The notes under the pieces: model-generated
The model's input: only the letters and a program-made list of their open reading frames with translations
The model's database searches: none
What the model was told of the DNA's origin: nothing
DNA from: Altererythrobacter sp. C41
GTDB taxonomy: Bacteria; Pseudomonadota; Alphaproteobacteria; Sphingomonadales; Sphingomonadaceae
Assembly (NCBI RefSeq): GCF_016803135.1
Contig: NZ_JAEVFE010000001.1
Coordinates: 682,001 to 746,000 of the forward strand
Direction: 5' to 3'
DNA length: 64,000 nt
In this document: in pieces, positions 56,723 through 64,000 of the stretch
How positions within the stretch are numbered: the stretch's first letter is position 1
How the letters are laid out: every line of letters begins with the position of its first letter
Translations under genes and position numbers: made by a program

Positions 56723-57903
56723 CGGCCCCTCGCCGCCTGCTGTCGATTGCGACCCTCTATCCCAACGCGCATGCGCCGCAGTTCGGCACGTTCGTGGCGC
56801 GCTCGCTCGAAGCGCTGGCGGCGCGCGGCGACTGGCATGTCACCGCGATCAATCCGATCGGCATCCCGCCGCTCGCGCTCGGCCGCTATCGCGCGCTGGC
56901 CAAGGCGGCGGTCGATGGCGTCGAGAATGGCGTCGAGGTGCACCGGCCGAGCTACATGCTGGTCCCGCGCGTCGGCGCGCGTATCAATCCCAGCATGATC
57001 GCACGCGCGGTGCTCCCGCTCGCGCGTCGGCTGCACGAGGAGCGCCCGTTCGACCTGGTCGATGCGCAGTTCTTCTACCCGGACGGTCCCGCAGCCGGAT
57101 GGATCGCGCGCCAGCTCGGCCTGCCTTATGCGATCAAGGCGCGGGGGTCCGACATCACCTACTGGGGCACCAAGGCCTTCGCCCGCGAGCAGATGCTCGA
57201 GGCGGCGGCCGGTGCGCGCGGCCTGCTCGCGGTGTCGGAGGCGCTGAAGGAGGACATGATCGCGCTCGGCATGCTTCCCGGCCGGATCGCGATCCATTAC
57301 ACGGGGCTCGACCGCAATCGTTTCCGCCCCCTCGCCCACTCGGGCCTGCGCACGAAACTGGGCGCTTCGCTCGGCATCCCGCTGGGCGAGAAGGAGAAGA
57401 TCGTCGCGACGGTCGGCGCGCTGATCGACCGCAAGGGGCAGGACCTGGTGATCGGCGCCGTGGCGAGCATCCCCGGCGCGCGGCTGCTGCTGGTCGGCAA
57501 AGGGGAGGACGAGAAGTACCTGCGCGGCCTCGCGCGCGACCTGCGGGCCGAGGACCGGGTGCATTTCCTCGGCTCGGTCGACCACGACGTGCTGCCGGTC
57601 GTGCTTTCGGCCGCAGACGTGATGGCGCTGCCATCGAAGAAGGAAGGCCTCGCCAATGCCTGGGTCGAGGCGCTCGCCTGCGGGACGCCGATCGTGATCT
57701 CCGACGCGGGCGGCGCGCGCGAACTCGTGACCGGGCCTGAGGCCGGGTACGTCGTCCGCCGCGACATCGAATCGATTGCGGCGGCGCTGCGCAAGCTGTT
57801 CGCCGCCCCGCCGGCGCGCGAGCGCGTGGCGGGGACGGTCGAACGCTTCGGCTGGCCCGCGCACGCCGCGGAACTCGCGCGGCGTTACGAAGGTCTGATC
57901 TAG
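56719..57903 (+). CDS. Glycosyltransferase, family 4
   Basis: This GT-B enzyme is 394 residues. The N-terminal half has LLSIATLYPNAHAPQFGTFV, the usual first-strand glycine loop, and FFYPDGPAAGWIARQLGLPY with KARGSDITYWG. The donor half has LLLVGKGEDEKYLRGLARDL and the EX7E-like region KKEGLANAWVEALACGTPIV followed by ELVTGPEAGYVV. It is probably an exopolysaccharide or LPS sugar transferase; the donor is unknown. GTG 56719 overlaps the regulator stop. Its stop is 1 bp from that of the convergent secF. Confidence 0.9.
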   Translation: MTAPRRLLSIATLYPNAHAPQFGTFVARSLEALAARGDWHVTAINPIGIPPLALGRYRALAKAAVDGVENGVEVHRPSYMLVPRVGARINPSMIARAVLPLARRLHEERPFDLVDAQFFYPDGPAAGWIARQLGLPYAIKARGSDITYWGTKAFAREQMLEAAAGARGLLAVSEALKEDMIALGMLPGRIAIHYTGLDRNRFRPLAHSGLRTKLGASLGIPLGEKEKIVATVGALIDRKGQDLVIGAVASIPGARLLLVGKGEDEKYLRGLARDLRAEDRVHFLGSVDHDVLPVVLSAADVMALPSKKEGLANAWVEALACGTPIVISDAGGARELVTGPEAGYVVRRDIESIAAALRKLFAAPPARERVAGTVERFGWPAHAAELARRYEGLI

Positions 57904-57904
57904 C

Positions 57905-58882
57905 TCAGACCTCGCCGCGTGCGACTTTCTCCTGCCGGTCGGCGGCCGATTCCTGAGGCACGAAGCTGTCGGAATCGACGCCGAGCCAGATCAGGATCGG
58001 CGCGGCCATGTAAACCGAGCTGTAGATGCCGACGAACATGCCGAGCGTAATCGCGGCGACCATCCCGAACAGGCTCGCGGGCCCGAACAGCAGCAGCGGG
58101 ATCAGCGCCAGCAGCATCGAGAGCGAGGTCATCATGGTGCGTGCCAGCGTCTCGTTGACCGAGAGGTTCAGCAGCTCGGGCAGCGGCATCTTGCGGTACT
58201 TCTTCATGTTCTCGCGGATACGGTCGTAGATCACGATCGTATCGTTGAGCGAGTAGCCGATGATCGCGAGGATCGCCGCGATGATGTCGAGGCTGAATTC
58301 CATCTGGAACAGCGACAGCATGCCGAGCGTCAGCGAGACGTCGTGGAACAGCGCGAACAGGCCGCCGACGCCGAATTGCCATTCGAAGCGCACCCAGATG
58401 TAGAGCGCGACCGCGAGCATGGCGGCGATCAGCGCGAAGGTCGCATCCTGCCGGAATTCGTCCGACACCTTGCCGGAGACGTTCTCATTGCCGTCGATCC
58501 GCAGGTCGGCGAAGCCTTCTTCCAGATCCCCGACGATCTCGTTGGCGATCGCCTGCGCGGCTTCCGGATTGCCTTCCGCCGATTCGGGCAGCGGTACGCG
58601 GATCGAGACCTGGTTGTTCTCGCCGAAGCGCTGCACGATCGGGTCGCCGTAGCCGAGCTCCGCAACCCGCTCGCGCACGTCCTCTACCGGTGCGTCGGCA
58701 CGCTCGGTGAAAGTCGCCGTGATGTTGAGGCCGCCGGCGAAGTCGACGCCGTAGTTGAGCCCCTTGGTCGCGACCAGCGCCCAGCTCGCGATGATCAGCA
58801 GAATGCTGACCACGTAGAACGGCATGCGCCAGCGCAGGAAGTTGATGTTGGTGTTGTCGGGGACGAGCTTGAGCAGTTTCAT
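57905..58882 (-). CDS. secF: Protein translocase subunit SecF
   Basis: This inner-membrane Sec accessory, 325 residues, has an N-terminal helix (MPFYVVSILLIIASWALVAT), then GLNYGVDFAGGLNITATF, the conserved periplasmic opening, and C-terminal helices including YSLNDTIVIYDRIRENMKKY and NETLARTMMTSLSMLLALIP. SecDF-YajC uses the proton gradient to pull exported proteins through SecYEG. It follows secD by 12 bp on the same strand. The C-terminal tail (SAADRQEKVARGEV) is soluble. Confidence 0.97.
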   Translation of the reverse strand: MKLLKLVPDNTNINFLRWRMPFYVVSILLIIASWALVATKGLNYGVDFAGGLNITATFTERADAPVEDVRERVAELGYGDPIVQRFGENNQVSIRVPLPESAEGNPEAAQAIANEIVGDLEEGFADLRIDGNENVSGKVSDEFRQDATFALIAAMLAVALYIWVRFEWQFGVGGLFALFHDVSLTLGMLSLFQMEFSLDIIAAILAIIGYSLNDTIVIYDRIRENMKKYRKMPLPELLNLSVNETLARTMMTSLSMLLALIPLLLFGPASLFGMVAAITLGMFVGIYSSVYMAAPILIWLGVDSDSFVPQESAADRQEKVARGEV

Positions 58883-58894
58883 TTCCCGGGCCCC

Positions 58895-60490
58895 TTACAG
58901 ATTGATGTCCTGCGGCCGCGCCTTGCGCAGCCACCCGGCGACCCACATGCGGGTCAGAGACACGGCGGTGAACACGCTGGTGAACAGCCCGATCACGAGC
59001 ACGACGGCGAAGCCGCGCACCGGGCCGGTACCGAACATGAACAGCAGGACGCCGGCGATGAAGTTGGTGATGTTCGCGTCGAAGATCGCGCGGCTGGCTT
59101 CCTTGTAGCCGTTCTCCACCGCGGCGACCACGCGCCGCCCGCGCTTTCGCTCCTCGCGTATTCGCTCGTTGATGAGCACGTTGGCGTCCACCGCCGCGCC
59201 GATGGTGAGCACGAAGCCGGCAATGCCGGGCAAGGTGAGCGTCGTATTCATCGCGGCCATGATGCCGAGGATCATCAGCACGTTCAGTATCAGCGCGATC
59301 GTGGCGTAGATGCCGAAGCGGCCGTAGGTGACGACCATCAGCACGACGACCGCGACCGACCCGACGATCATCGCGATCACGCCGAGCCGGATCGATTCCG
59401 CGCCGAGGTCGGGGCCGACGGTGCGCTCCTCGACCACCTTGAGATCGACCGGGAGGGCACCCGACTGCAGCGAGATCGCGAGTTGCTGCGCGGTTTCGGG
59501 CGAGAAATTGCCCGAGATTTCCGACACGCCGCCGAGAATCTGGTCCTGGATCACCGGCGCGGAAATCACTTCGCCGTCGAGGATGATCGCGAACTGCTTG
59601 CCGACGTTCTCCGAGGTCAGCTTGGCGAAACGGTTGCCGCCTTGCTGGTCGAACTGGATGACGACGACGTCCTGATTTTCCTGGTTGCGGCTCGCCTGCG
59701 CGCGGATCAGCGTGCTGCCGTCGATCCCGCCCAGGCGGTAGACCGCGAGGCTCTGCCCGGCAAAGCCGCTGTCCGCGGCATAGGGGACGATCTGCTGCCC
59801 CGGCGGCGCAATGCCTTGCGCCAGATCCGAGGGAAGCGCGTTCTCGTTCACGAGCTTGAATTCGAGTTTGGCGGTGCGGCCGATCAGTTCCTTGACCTGC
59901 TCGGGATCCTCGAGCCCGGGCACCTGCACCACGATGCGGTTGTCACCTTGGCGGATAATGGTCGGCTCGCGCGTGCCGAGAGCGTTGATGCGCCGGTCGA
60001 TCACGTCCTGCGACGAATCCATCGCCGCGTTGAGCGCCTGATCCAGCGCCGCCTGGGTCGGGGTGAGCACGATGCGCGTTTCGTCCTCGACCGAGAGATT
60101 CCATTCCCGCGTCAGCCCCTCGCCGTTGAGCAGGGGTTCGAGCACGCTGCGTGCGCGATCGATGTCGGCAACGCTCTCGACCATGAAGCTGAGCCGCCCC
60201 TCGGCGGCCGAAACGTCACCGATGCGGATCGGCGGGTCGGCGCGGCGCATGGCGGAGCGCACCGCTTCTTCCATGTTGCGGATCCGCTGTGCCGTCACCT
60301 GGGCAGGGTCGGCCTCGAGCAGGATGTGGCTGCCCCCGGCAAGGTCGAGCCCGAGGTTCACCATCGGGCTCGGCAGCGAGGCGGGCCAGCGCGCATTCGT
60401 CAGCGACACGAGCGAGGGAAGCGCGAGGATCGAAAGAGCCAGGGTCAGACCCCAGAACCAACCCCTCTTCCACAGCGGGAAATCGAGCAT
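58895..60490 (-). CDS. secD: Protein translocase subunit SecD
   Basis: The SecD protein, 531 residues, has N-terminal helix GWFWGLTLALSILALPSLVS and then NLGLDLAGGSHILLE, the conserved periplasmic P1 opening. The C-terminal membrane domain has GAAVDANVLINERIREERKR, conserved in SecD, and later FMFGTGPVRGFAVVLVIGLF. It forms SecDF with the downstream gene. It follows yajC (14-bp gap). ATG 60490 fits the family start (MLDFPLWKRGWFWG). Confidence 0.97.
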   Translation of the reverse strand: MLDFPLWKRGWFWGLTLALSILALPSLVSLTNARWPASLPSPMVNLGLDLAGGSHILLEADPAQVTAQRIRNMEEAVRSAMRRADPPIRIGDVSAAEGRLSFMVESVADIDRARSVLEPLLNGEGLTREWNLSVEDETRIVLTPTQAALDQALNAAMDSSQDVIDRRINALGTREPTIIRQGDNRIVVQVPGLEDPEQVKELIGRTAKLEFKLVNENALPSDLAQGIAPPGQQIVPYAADSGFAGQSLAVYRLGGIDGSTLIRAQASRNQENQDVVVIQFDQQGGNRFAKLTSENVGKQFAIILDGEVISAPVIQDQILGGVSEISGNFSPETAQQLAISLQSGALPVDLKVVEERTVGPDLGAESIRLGVIAMIVGSVAVVVLMVVTYGRFGIYATIALILNVLMILGIMAAMNTTLTLPGIAGFVLTIGAAVDANVLINERIREERKRGRRVVAAVENGYKEASRAIFDANITNFIAGVLLFMFGTGPVRGFAVVLVIGLFTSVFTAVSLTRMWVAGWLRKARPQDINL

Positions 60491-60504
60491 TCGCTATCTC
60501 CCGC

Positions 60505-60825
60505 TCAGTCGTTGGCGGCCGAGCCGCCGGGCGGAACGATGTCGCCGATCGTGCTCTTCACCGCCTTGACGCGCACGCCCTGGGCCAGCTCGATTTCGGC
60601 ATAGTGCTCGTCGACCTTGGTCACCTTGCCGACGAGGCCGCCGGCGGTGACGACCTGATCGCCTTTCTTGATTCCGGCGATCTTCTCGCGGTGCTGCTTT
60701 TGCTGGCGCATCTGAGGGCGGATGATCAGGAACCAGAAGATCGCGATCATGCCGACGATCGGCAGCCAGCTGATCCACGCAGGCGGCGCATCTGCGCTGG
60801 CTGCCGCGGCAAGGAAATCGAGCAT
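60505..60825 (-). CDS. yajC: Preprotein translocase subunit YajC
   Basis: The single-span membrane protein (106 residues) has its helix in WISWLPIVGMIAIFWFLIIR, then PQMRQQKQHREKIAGIKKGD and VVTAGGLVGKVTKVDEHYAE, the YajC signature. It is the first gene of yajC-secD-secF. The 209 bp upstream hold no further gene before the tRNA promoter, and must contain this operon's promoter. Confidence 0.95.
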   Translation of the reverse strand: MLDFLAAAASADAPPAWISWLPIVGMIAIFWFLIIRPQMRQQKQHREKIAGIKKGDQVVTAGGLVGKVTKVDEHYAEIELAQGVRVKAVKSTIGDIVPPGGSAAND

Positions 60826-60988
60826 GAAAATGAACCTATCGAGGTTGAGACCAGGAGCTTGGCGGGAACACGCGCGGCCCGATCGTTCCCCGGACCCCTC
60901 GCCTCCCGGCGATCAGGTGGGCGCGCCTAGCAGCATTGCAAGTGGAGGGCAACGAATCGCGCCGATGCCACACCTCGAAGATCGATGC

Positions 60989-61017
60989 TTGCCAGCTCCG
61001 AACCCTCGCCCTATAGG
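60989..61017 (+). promoter_or_regulatory. Putative promoter of tRNA-Pro
   Basis: TTGCCA (60989-60994, five of six to consensus), a 17-bp spacer and TATAGG (61012-61017) lie 17 bp before the tRNA 5' end. Confidence 0.55.
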
Positions 61018-61034
61018 GCCGCCCTCCACTGGAT

Positions 61035-61111
61035 CGGGACGTAGCGCAGCCTGGTAGCGCATCACACTGGGGGTGTGGGGGTCGGAGGTTCGAATCCTCT
61101 CGTCCCGACCA
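61035..61111 (+). tRNA. tRNA-Pro (anticodon GGG)
   Basis: A 77-nt cloverleaf with acceptor stem CGGGAC/GTCCCG, encoded CCA after discriminator A, D-arm GCGCAGCCTGGTAGCGC, anticodon stem CACAC/GTGTG with loop TGGGGGT (anticodon GGG), and T-arm GGAGGTTCGAATCCTCT. It reads CCC/CCU proline codons. It stands alone between the yajC operon and the CoA-ester lyase. Confidence 0.97.
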
Positions 61112-61191
61112 GTGGCCAGCTTTCATCCATCGTCGATATTGCACCTCCGCCGCATCGCACCTAGGGCGCCCGGCGCAGGAGGATTTGCCCG

Positions 61192-62082
61192 ATGAACGCG
61201 TCAAGCACTCGCCCCCGCATGCGGTCGTGGCTGTTCGCCCCCGGCGACAGCGAGAAGAAGATGGCCAAGGCGGCCGACGGGCCCGCCGACATCGTGCTGC
61301 TCGACCTCGAGGACTCGGTCGCTCCCGAGCGCAAGCCCCTGGCGCGCGAGATGGTGCGCGACTTCCTGGCCGGGCGCGCCGACCGCGAGCGGCTGTGGGT
61401 GCGGATAAACCCGCGCACAAGCGGGGACGCCCTGCACGATCTGGAAGCGGTCATGTCCTCCGCGCCGGGCGGATTGCTCCTCCCCAAGGCGGAGGGCCCG
61501 GAGGATGTGGAGGCGCTCGACACCTTTCTCATCCGGTTGGAAAAAGCGCATGGGATCCCGCGCGGGTCTACCAGGGTCGCTGCGCTGGTGACCGAGACGC
61601 CGAAGGCGATGTTCCGCACCGGCGACTACGAAGGCGCCCCGCGCCTCGTCGCGATGAGCTGGGGTGCGGAAGACCTTTCCTCCGCACTCGGTGCGCGCAT
61701 CCAGTTCCGGCCCGACGGCGGTTACATGCCGACTTACGAACTCGCCCGCAGCCTGTGCCTGCTGGGCGCCGCCGCCGCCGGCGTGGCGGCGATCGAGACG
61801 ATCCAAGCAGACTTCCGCGATCTCGAAGGCCTGCGGGAACGTGCCATGATGGTTCGCAGCCAAGGCTACCGCGGGATGCTCGCGATCCACCCCGCGCAAG
61901 TCGACGTGATCAATGACGCATTCACCCCGGGCGAGGATGAAATCGCCCATGCCCGCGCGGTCATTGCCGCCTTCGCGGCGAATCCGGGCGCAGGAACGGT
62001 GGGCCTCGACGGCGCGATGCTCGACCGGCCGCACCTCGCGCTGGCGCAGGCGCTGCTCGCGGATGCGGGAGCGGACGCCTAG
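61192..62082 (+). CDS. HpcH/HpaI/CitE-family CoA-ester lyase
   Basis: The TIM-barrel protein of 296 residues has [20 protein letters not shown], the metal/substrate motif [42 protein letters not shown] and [12 protein letters not shown], with [12 protein letters not shown] later. These are the marks of the citrate lyase beta-subunit (CitE-like) group, including malyl-CoA and citramalyl-CoA lyases. It would cleave a beta-hydroxyacyl-CoA to acetyl-CoA or propionyl-CoA and an oxoacid. Without its partners the exact substrate is open. ATG 61192 is used. Confidence 0.87.
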   Translation: MNASSTRPRMRSWLFAPGDSEKKMAKAADGPADIVLLDLEDSVAPERKPLAREMVRDFLAGRADRERLWVRINPRTSGDALHDLEAVMSSAPGGLLLPKAEGPEDVEALDTFLIRLEKAHGIPRGSTRVAALVTETPKAMFRTGDYEGAPRLVAMSWGAEDLSSALGARIQFRPDGGYMPTYELARSLCLLGAAAAGVAAIETIQADFRDLEGLRERAMMVRSQGYRGMLAIHPAQVDVINDAFTPGEDEIAHARAVIAAFAANPGAGTVGLDGAMLDRPHLALAQALLADAGADA

Positions 62083-62156
62083 CTCGACAAACATCTTTCC
62101 TACACGAACCGATATGGTTACATGGACCAGCGAATCGCAATCAGCGGAGCGCAGTC

Positions 62157-62570
62157 ATGTCCATCATCGAATCGCTAATCGGGCCGATCGCCTCGATCAT
62201 CGACAAGGTCATTCCCGACAAGGAAGCCCGGACGAAGGCCAAGCTCGAACTGCTCGCCCTGGAAGGCACGCACGAGCTGAAGCAGATCGAGGCACGCCTC
62301 GCTGCCATCGTCGCCGAGGCCAATTCGCGCGATCCCTGGACCAGCCGCGCGCGGCCGAGCTTCCTCTACGTAATGTACGCGCTCATGCTCTTCGCGCTGC
62401 CGATGGGGGTGATCTCGGCCTTCGATCCGCAAGCCGCGCAGAACGTGAGCGCCGGCATGACCGCCTACCTGCGCGCCCTGCCGACCGAGCTCTACACCCT
62501 CTTCGGCACCGGCTATCTCGGCTACACCGCCGCCCGCCAGTGGGGGAAAGCGAAGGGCGTCGACAGTTGA
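62157..62570 (+). CDS. GTA-type 3-TM holin
   Basis: The protein of 137 residues begins MSIIESLIGPIASIIDKVIP, then has a charged helix with KLELLALEGTHELKQIEARL, followed by membrane helices in SFLYVMYALMLFALPMGVIS and about residues 110-125. The layout matches the 'Holin of 3TMs' family used in gene transfer agent release (PF11351 in my memory). No endolysin, GTA head or tail gene is near. It sits 74 bp after the CoA-ester lyase and 25 bp before aroQ. It may be a part of a GTA encoded elsewhere, or a remnant. Confidence 0.75.
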   Translation: MSIIESLIGPIASIIDKVIPDKEARTKAKLELLALEGTHELKQIEARLAAIVAEANSRDPWTSRARPSFLYVMYALMLFALPMGVISAFDPQAAQNVSAGMTAYLRALPTELYTLFGTGYLGYTAARQWGKAKGVDS

Positions 62571-62595
62571 CGCCCCCTCGCGCTAAGCGAGCGGA

Positions 62596-63042
62596 ATGAG
62601 CGTCCCCATCACCAATACCGTCTACGTCCTCAACGGGCCGAACCTCAACCTGCTCGGCATGCGCGAGCCCGACATCTATGGCGCCGACACGCTCGACGAC
62701 ATCGCCGCCATGCTCGATGATCGTGCGCGCGAGCTGGGCCTCGATATCGAGATGCGCCAGTCCAACCACGAAGGGCATCTGGTCGACTGGCTGCACGAGG
62801 CCCAGGCCGAAGGCGCGAAGGCGGTGCTGCTCAACGCGGCCGCCTATACCCACACCTCGATCGCCCTGCTCGATGCGATCAAGGCGATCCGCACGCCGGT
62901 AATCGAGGTGCACCTCTCTGATCCCTCGACCCGTGAGCCTTTCCGCCACCACTCCTACGTCGGGCTCGCCGCGGCGAAGACCGTGCAGGGCCTCGGCGCG
63001 CGCTCCTATCTGGTGGCGCTGGAGGCCGTCGCGGAATTGTAA
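62596..63042 (+). CDS. aroQ: 3-dehydroquinate dehydratase, type II
   Basis: The shikimate-pathway dehydratase of 148 residues has VYVLNGPNLNLLGMREPDIY (active-site loop with Tyr further on), RQSNHEGHLVDWLHEAQ, LLNAAAYTHTSIALLDAI and EVHLSDPSTREPFRHHSYVG, all standard for the type II dodecameric enzyme. Its catalytic Tyr, Asn and His are in these motifs. It is followed 77 bp later by accB, an arrangement common in Proteobacteria. ATG 62596 is used. Confidence 0.96.
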   Translation: MSVPITNTVYVLNGPNLNLLGMREPDIYGADTLDDIAAMLDDRARELGLDIEMRQSNHEGHLVDWLHEAQAEGAKAVLLNAAAYTHTSIALLDAIKAIRTPVIEVHLSDPSTREPFRHHSYVGLAAAKTVQGLGARSYLVALEAVAEL

Positions 63043-63119
63043 CTTCCGCGCCCTCGGCCCCTTGCCAGTCCGCCCCGACCCGCGCATAGGCGTCCGCCTG
63101 TAGCGAACAAGGGTTGTTT

Positions 63120-63611
63120 ATGGCCGAAAACAAAGGCAGCGCCGGGCGCAAGTCCGGCATGGATGTCGATACGGGGCTGGTTCGCGAACTGGCCGAACTG
63201 CTCGCGGAAACCGGGCTGACCGAAATCGAAGTGGAAGACGGCGACCGCAAAGTCCGCGTCTCGCGCGGCGGTGGTATCGCCGCGGCGCCCGTCGCTTTCG
63301 CCGCCCCCGCGGCGGCCACCGCAGCGCCTGCGCCGGCCGCCGCGCCCGGTGAGCCCGCCCCCGCCCAAGACGATCACGCCGGCGCGCTCAAGTCGCCGAT
63401 GGTCGGCACCGCCTATCTCGCGGCGGAGCCAGGCGCCGATCCCTTCGTCAAGGTCGGCGACAGCGTGAAGCAGGGCGATACCCTGCTGATCGTCGAGGCG
63501 ATGAAGGTCATGAACCCGATCGCCGCCGACAAGTCCGGCACGATCAAGGCGATCCTGGTCGAGAACGCACAGCCGGTCGAGTTCGACCAGCCCCTGATCG
63601 TCATCGCCTGA
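63120..63611 (+). CDS. accB: Acetyl-CoA carboxylase biotin carboxyl carrier protein
   Basis: The carrier of 163 residues has a helical N-terminal segment ([20 protein letters not shown]), an Ala/Pro-rich flexible linker ([20 protein letters not shown]) and the biotinyl domain with the target lysine in [10 protein letters not shown]. It shuttles carboxybiotin between AccC and the AccAD transferase in fatty acid synthesis. ATG 63120 is used; the TTG six bases upstream is unlikely. accC starts 3 bp after the stop. Confidence 0.96.
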   Translation: MAENKGSAGRKSGMDVDTGLVRELAELLAETGLTEIEVEDGDRKVRVSRGGGIAAAPVAFAAPAAATAAPAPAAAPGEPAPAQDDHAGALKSPMVGTAYLAAEPGADPFVKVGDSVKQGDTLLIVEAMKVMNPIAADKSGTIKAILVENAQPVEFDQPLIVIA

Positions 63612-63614
63612 ACC

Positions 63615-64000
63615 ATGGGTATTTCACGCATCCTGATCGCCAACCGCGGCGAGATCGCGCTGCGTATCCACCGCGCGGCGCACGAGATGGGGATCGAGAC
63701 GGTCGCGGTTCACTCGACCGCGGACGCCGATGCCATGCACGTGCGGCTCGCCGACCACGCGGTTTGCATCGGCCCGCCCCCGGCGGCCGACAGCTACCTC
63801 AACGTCGCGGCGATCATCTCGGCTGCGGAAATCTCGCAGGCCGACGCGATTCATCCAGGCTACGGCTTCCTTTCGGAGAACGCCAAGTTCGCCGAGATCG
63901 TCGAGGCGCACGACATTGCCTGGATCGGGCCCAAGCCCGAGCATATCCGCACGATGGGCGACAAAGTCGAAGCGAAGCGCACCGCCGGCGCGCTGGGTCT
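63615..64000 (+). CDS. accC: Biotin carboxylase, N-terminal part (cut by window edge)
   Basis: About the first 128 codons are visible, starting at ATG 63615: [60 protein letters not shown] and [10 protein letters not shown]-like sequence, the biotin carboxylase N-terminal domain. It carboxylates the biotin on AccB with ATP and bicarbonate. It lies 3 bp after accB in the normal accBC order. The catalytic ATP-grasp part is outside the window. Confidence 0.96.
   Translation, partial: MGISRILIANRGEIALRIHRAAHEMGIETVAVHSTADADAMHVRLADHAVCIGPPPAADSYLNVAAIISAAEISQADAIHPGYGFLSENAKFAEIVEAHDIAWIGPKPEHIRTMGDKVEAKRTAGALG

Overview
The window is a GC-rich chromosomal segment of an alphaproteobacterium, most probably Sphingomonadales (Erythrobacteraceae/Sphingomonadaceae). 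This rests on gene content: an XrtA/PEP-CTERM-type exopolysaccharide locus, an NDUFS4-like complex I subunit, a DUF6456 gene, a GTA-type 3-TM holin, a small SRP RNA beside dnaX, and many 4-bp NTGA gene overlaps. No species can be named from this view. There are no insertion sequences, prophage blocks, rRNA genes or CRISPR arrays. RNA genes are one SRP RNA and one tRNA-Pro(GGG).

Region 1 (1-3953): surface polysaccharide genes. A MobA-like nucleotidyltransferase (cut by the window edge) and a flippase lie on the minus strand. Divergent to them are a CDP-glycerol glycerophosphotransferase-like enzyme and a family 4 glycosyltransferase. Region 2 (3852-7803): a HAD phosphatase, then sdhB, a PaaI-type thioesterase, zapE and a pirin. 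Region 3 (7960-27495): the centre of interest. An RpfF-like DSF synthase homologue lies just downstream of a long minus-strand XrtA operon: Wza, Wzz, tyrosine autokinase, TIGR03016-type outer membrane protein, ATPase, deacetylase, FemAB, glycosyltransferase, exosortase-EpsI fusion and amidotransferase. Upstream are a PLP decarboxylase and an AMP ligase. Divergent from these are a GNAT protein, an acyl carrier protein and two exosortase-associated hydrolases.

Region 4 (27492-34630): 2Fe-2S ferredoxin, two tandem cysteine desulfurases, an alpha/beta hydrolase, a GFA protein, TonB, a DUF885 peptidase and HU. Region 5 (34831-43577): lon, a PhyH-like oxygenase, an ECF sigma factor with a coupled membrane protein, a DUF2268-like lipoprotein, ybaB, dnaX, SRP RNA and the NDUFS4-like gene. 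Region 6 (43738-57903): hrpB, a polyprenyl synthase, chorismate mutase, a low-complexity lipoprotein, a PepSY/response-regulator/kinase operon, a SIMPL protein, an amidohydrolase, an ABC-F ATPase carrying an in-frame repeat, a DUF6456 protein, an XRE regulator and a glycosyltransferase. Region 7 (57905-64000): yajC-secD-secF, tRNA-Pro, a CoA-ester lyase, the holin, aroQ, accB and the start of accC.

At least five kinds of palindromic repeat lie between genes, and one of them has entered a coding sequence in frame. Many genes are translationally coupled through NTGA overlaps. At two junctions the overlap reads CTGA, which suggests CTG start codons. The best candidate for an undescribed system is a DSF-type signal synthase linked to the exosortase/exopolysaccharide locus, together with the ligase-ACP-decarboxylase-hydrolase module whose product is unknown.
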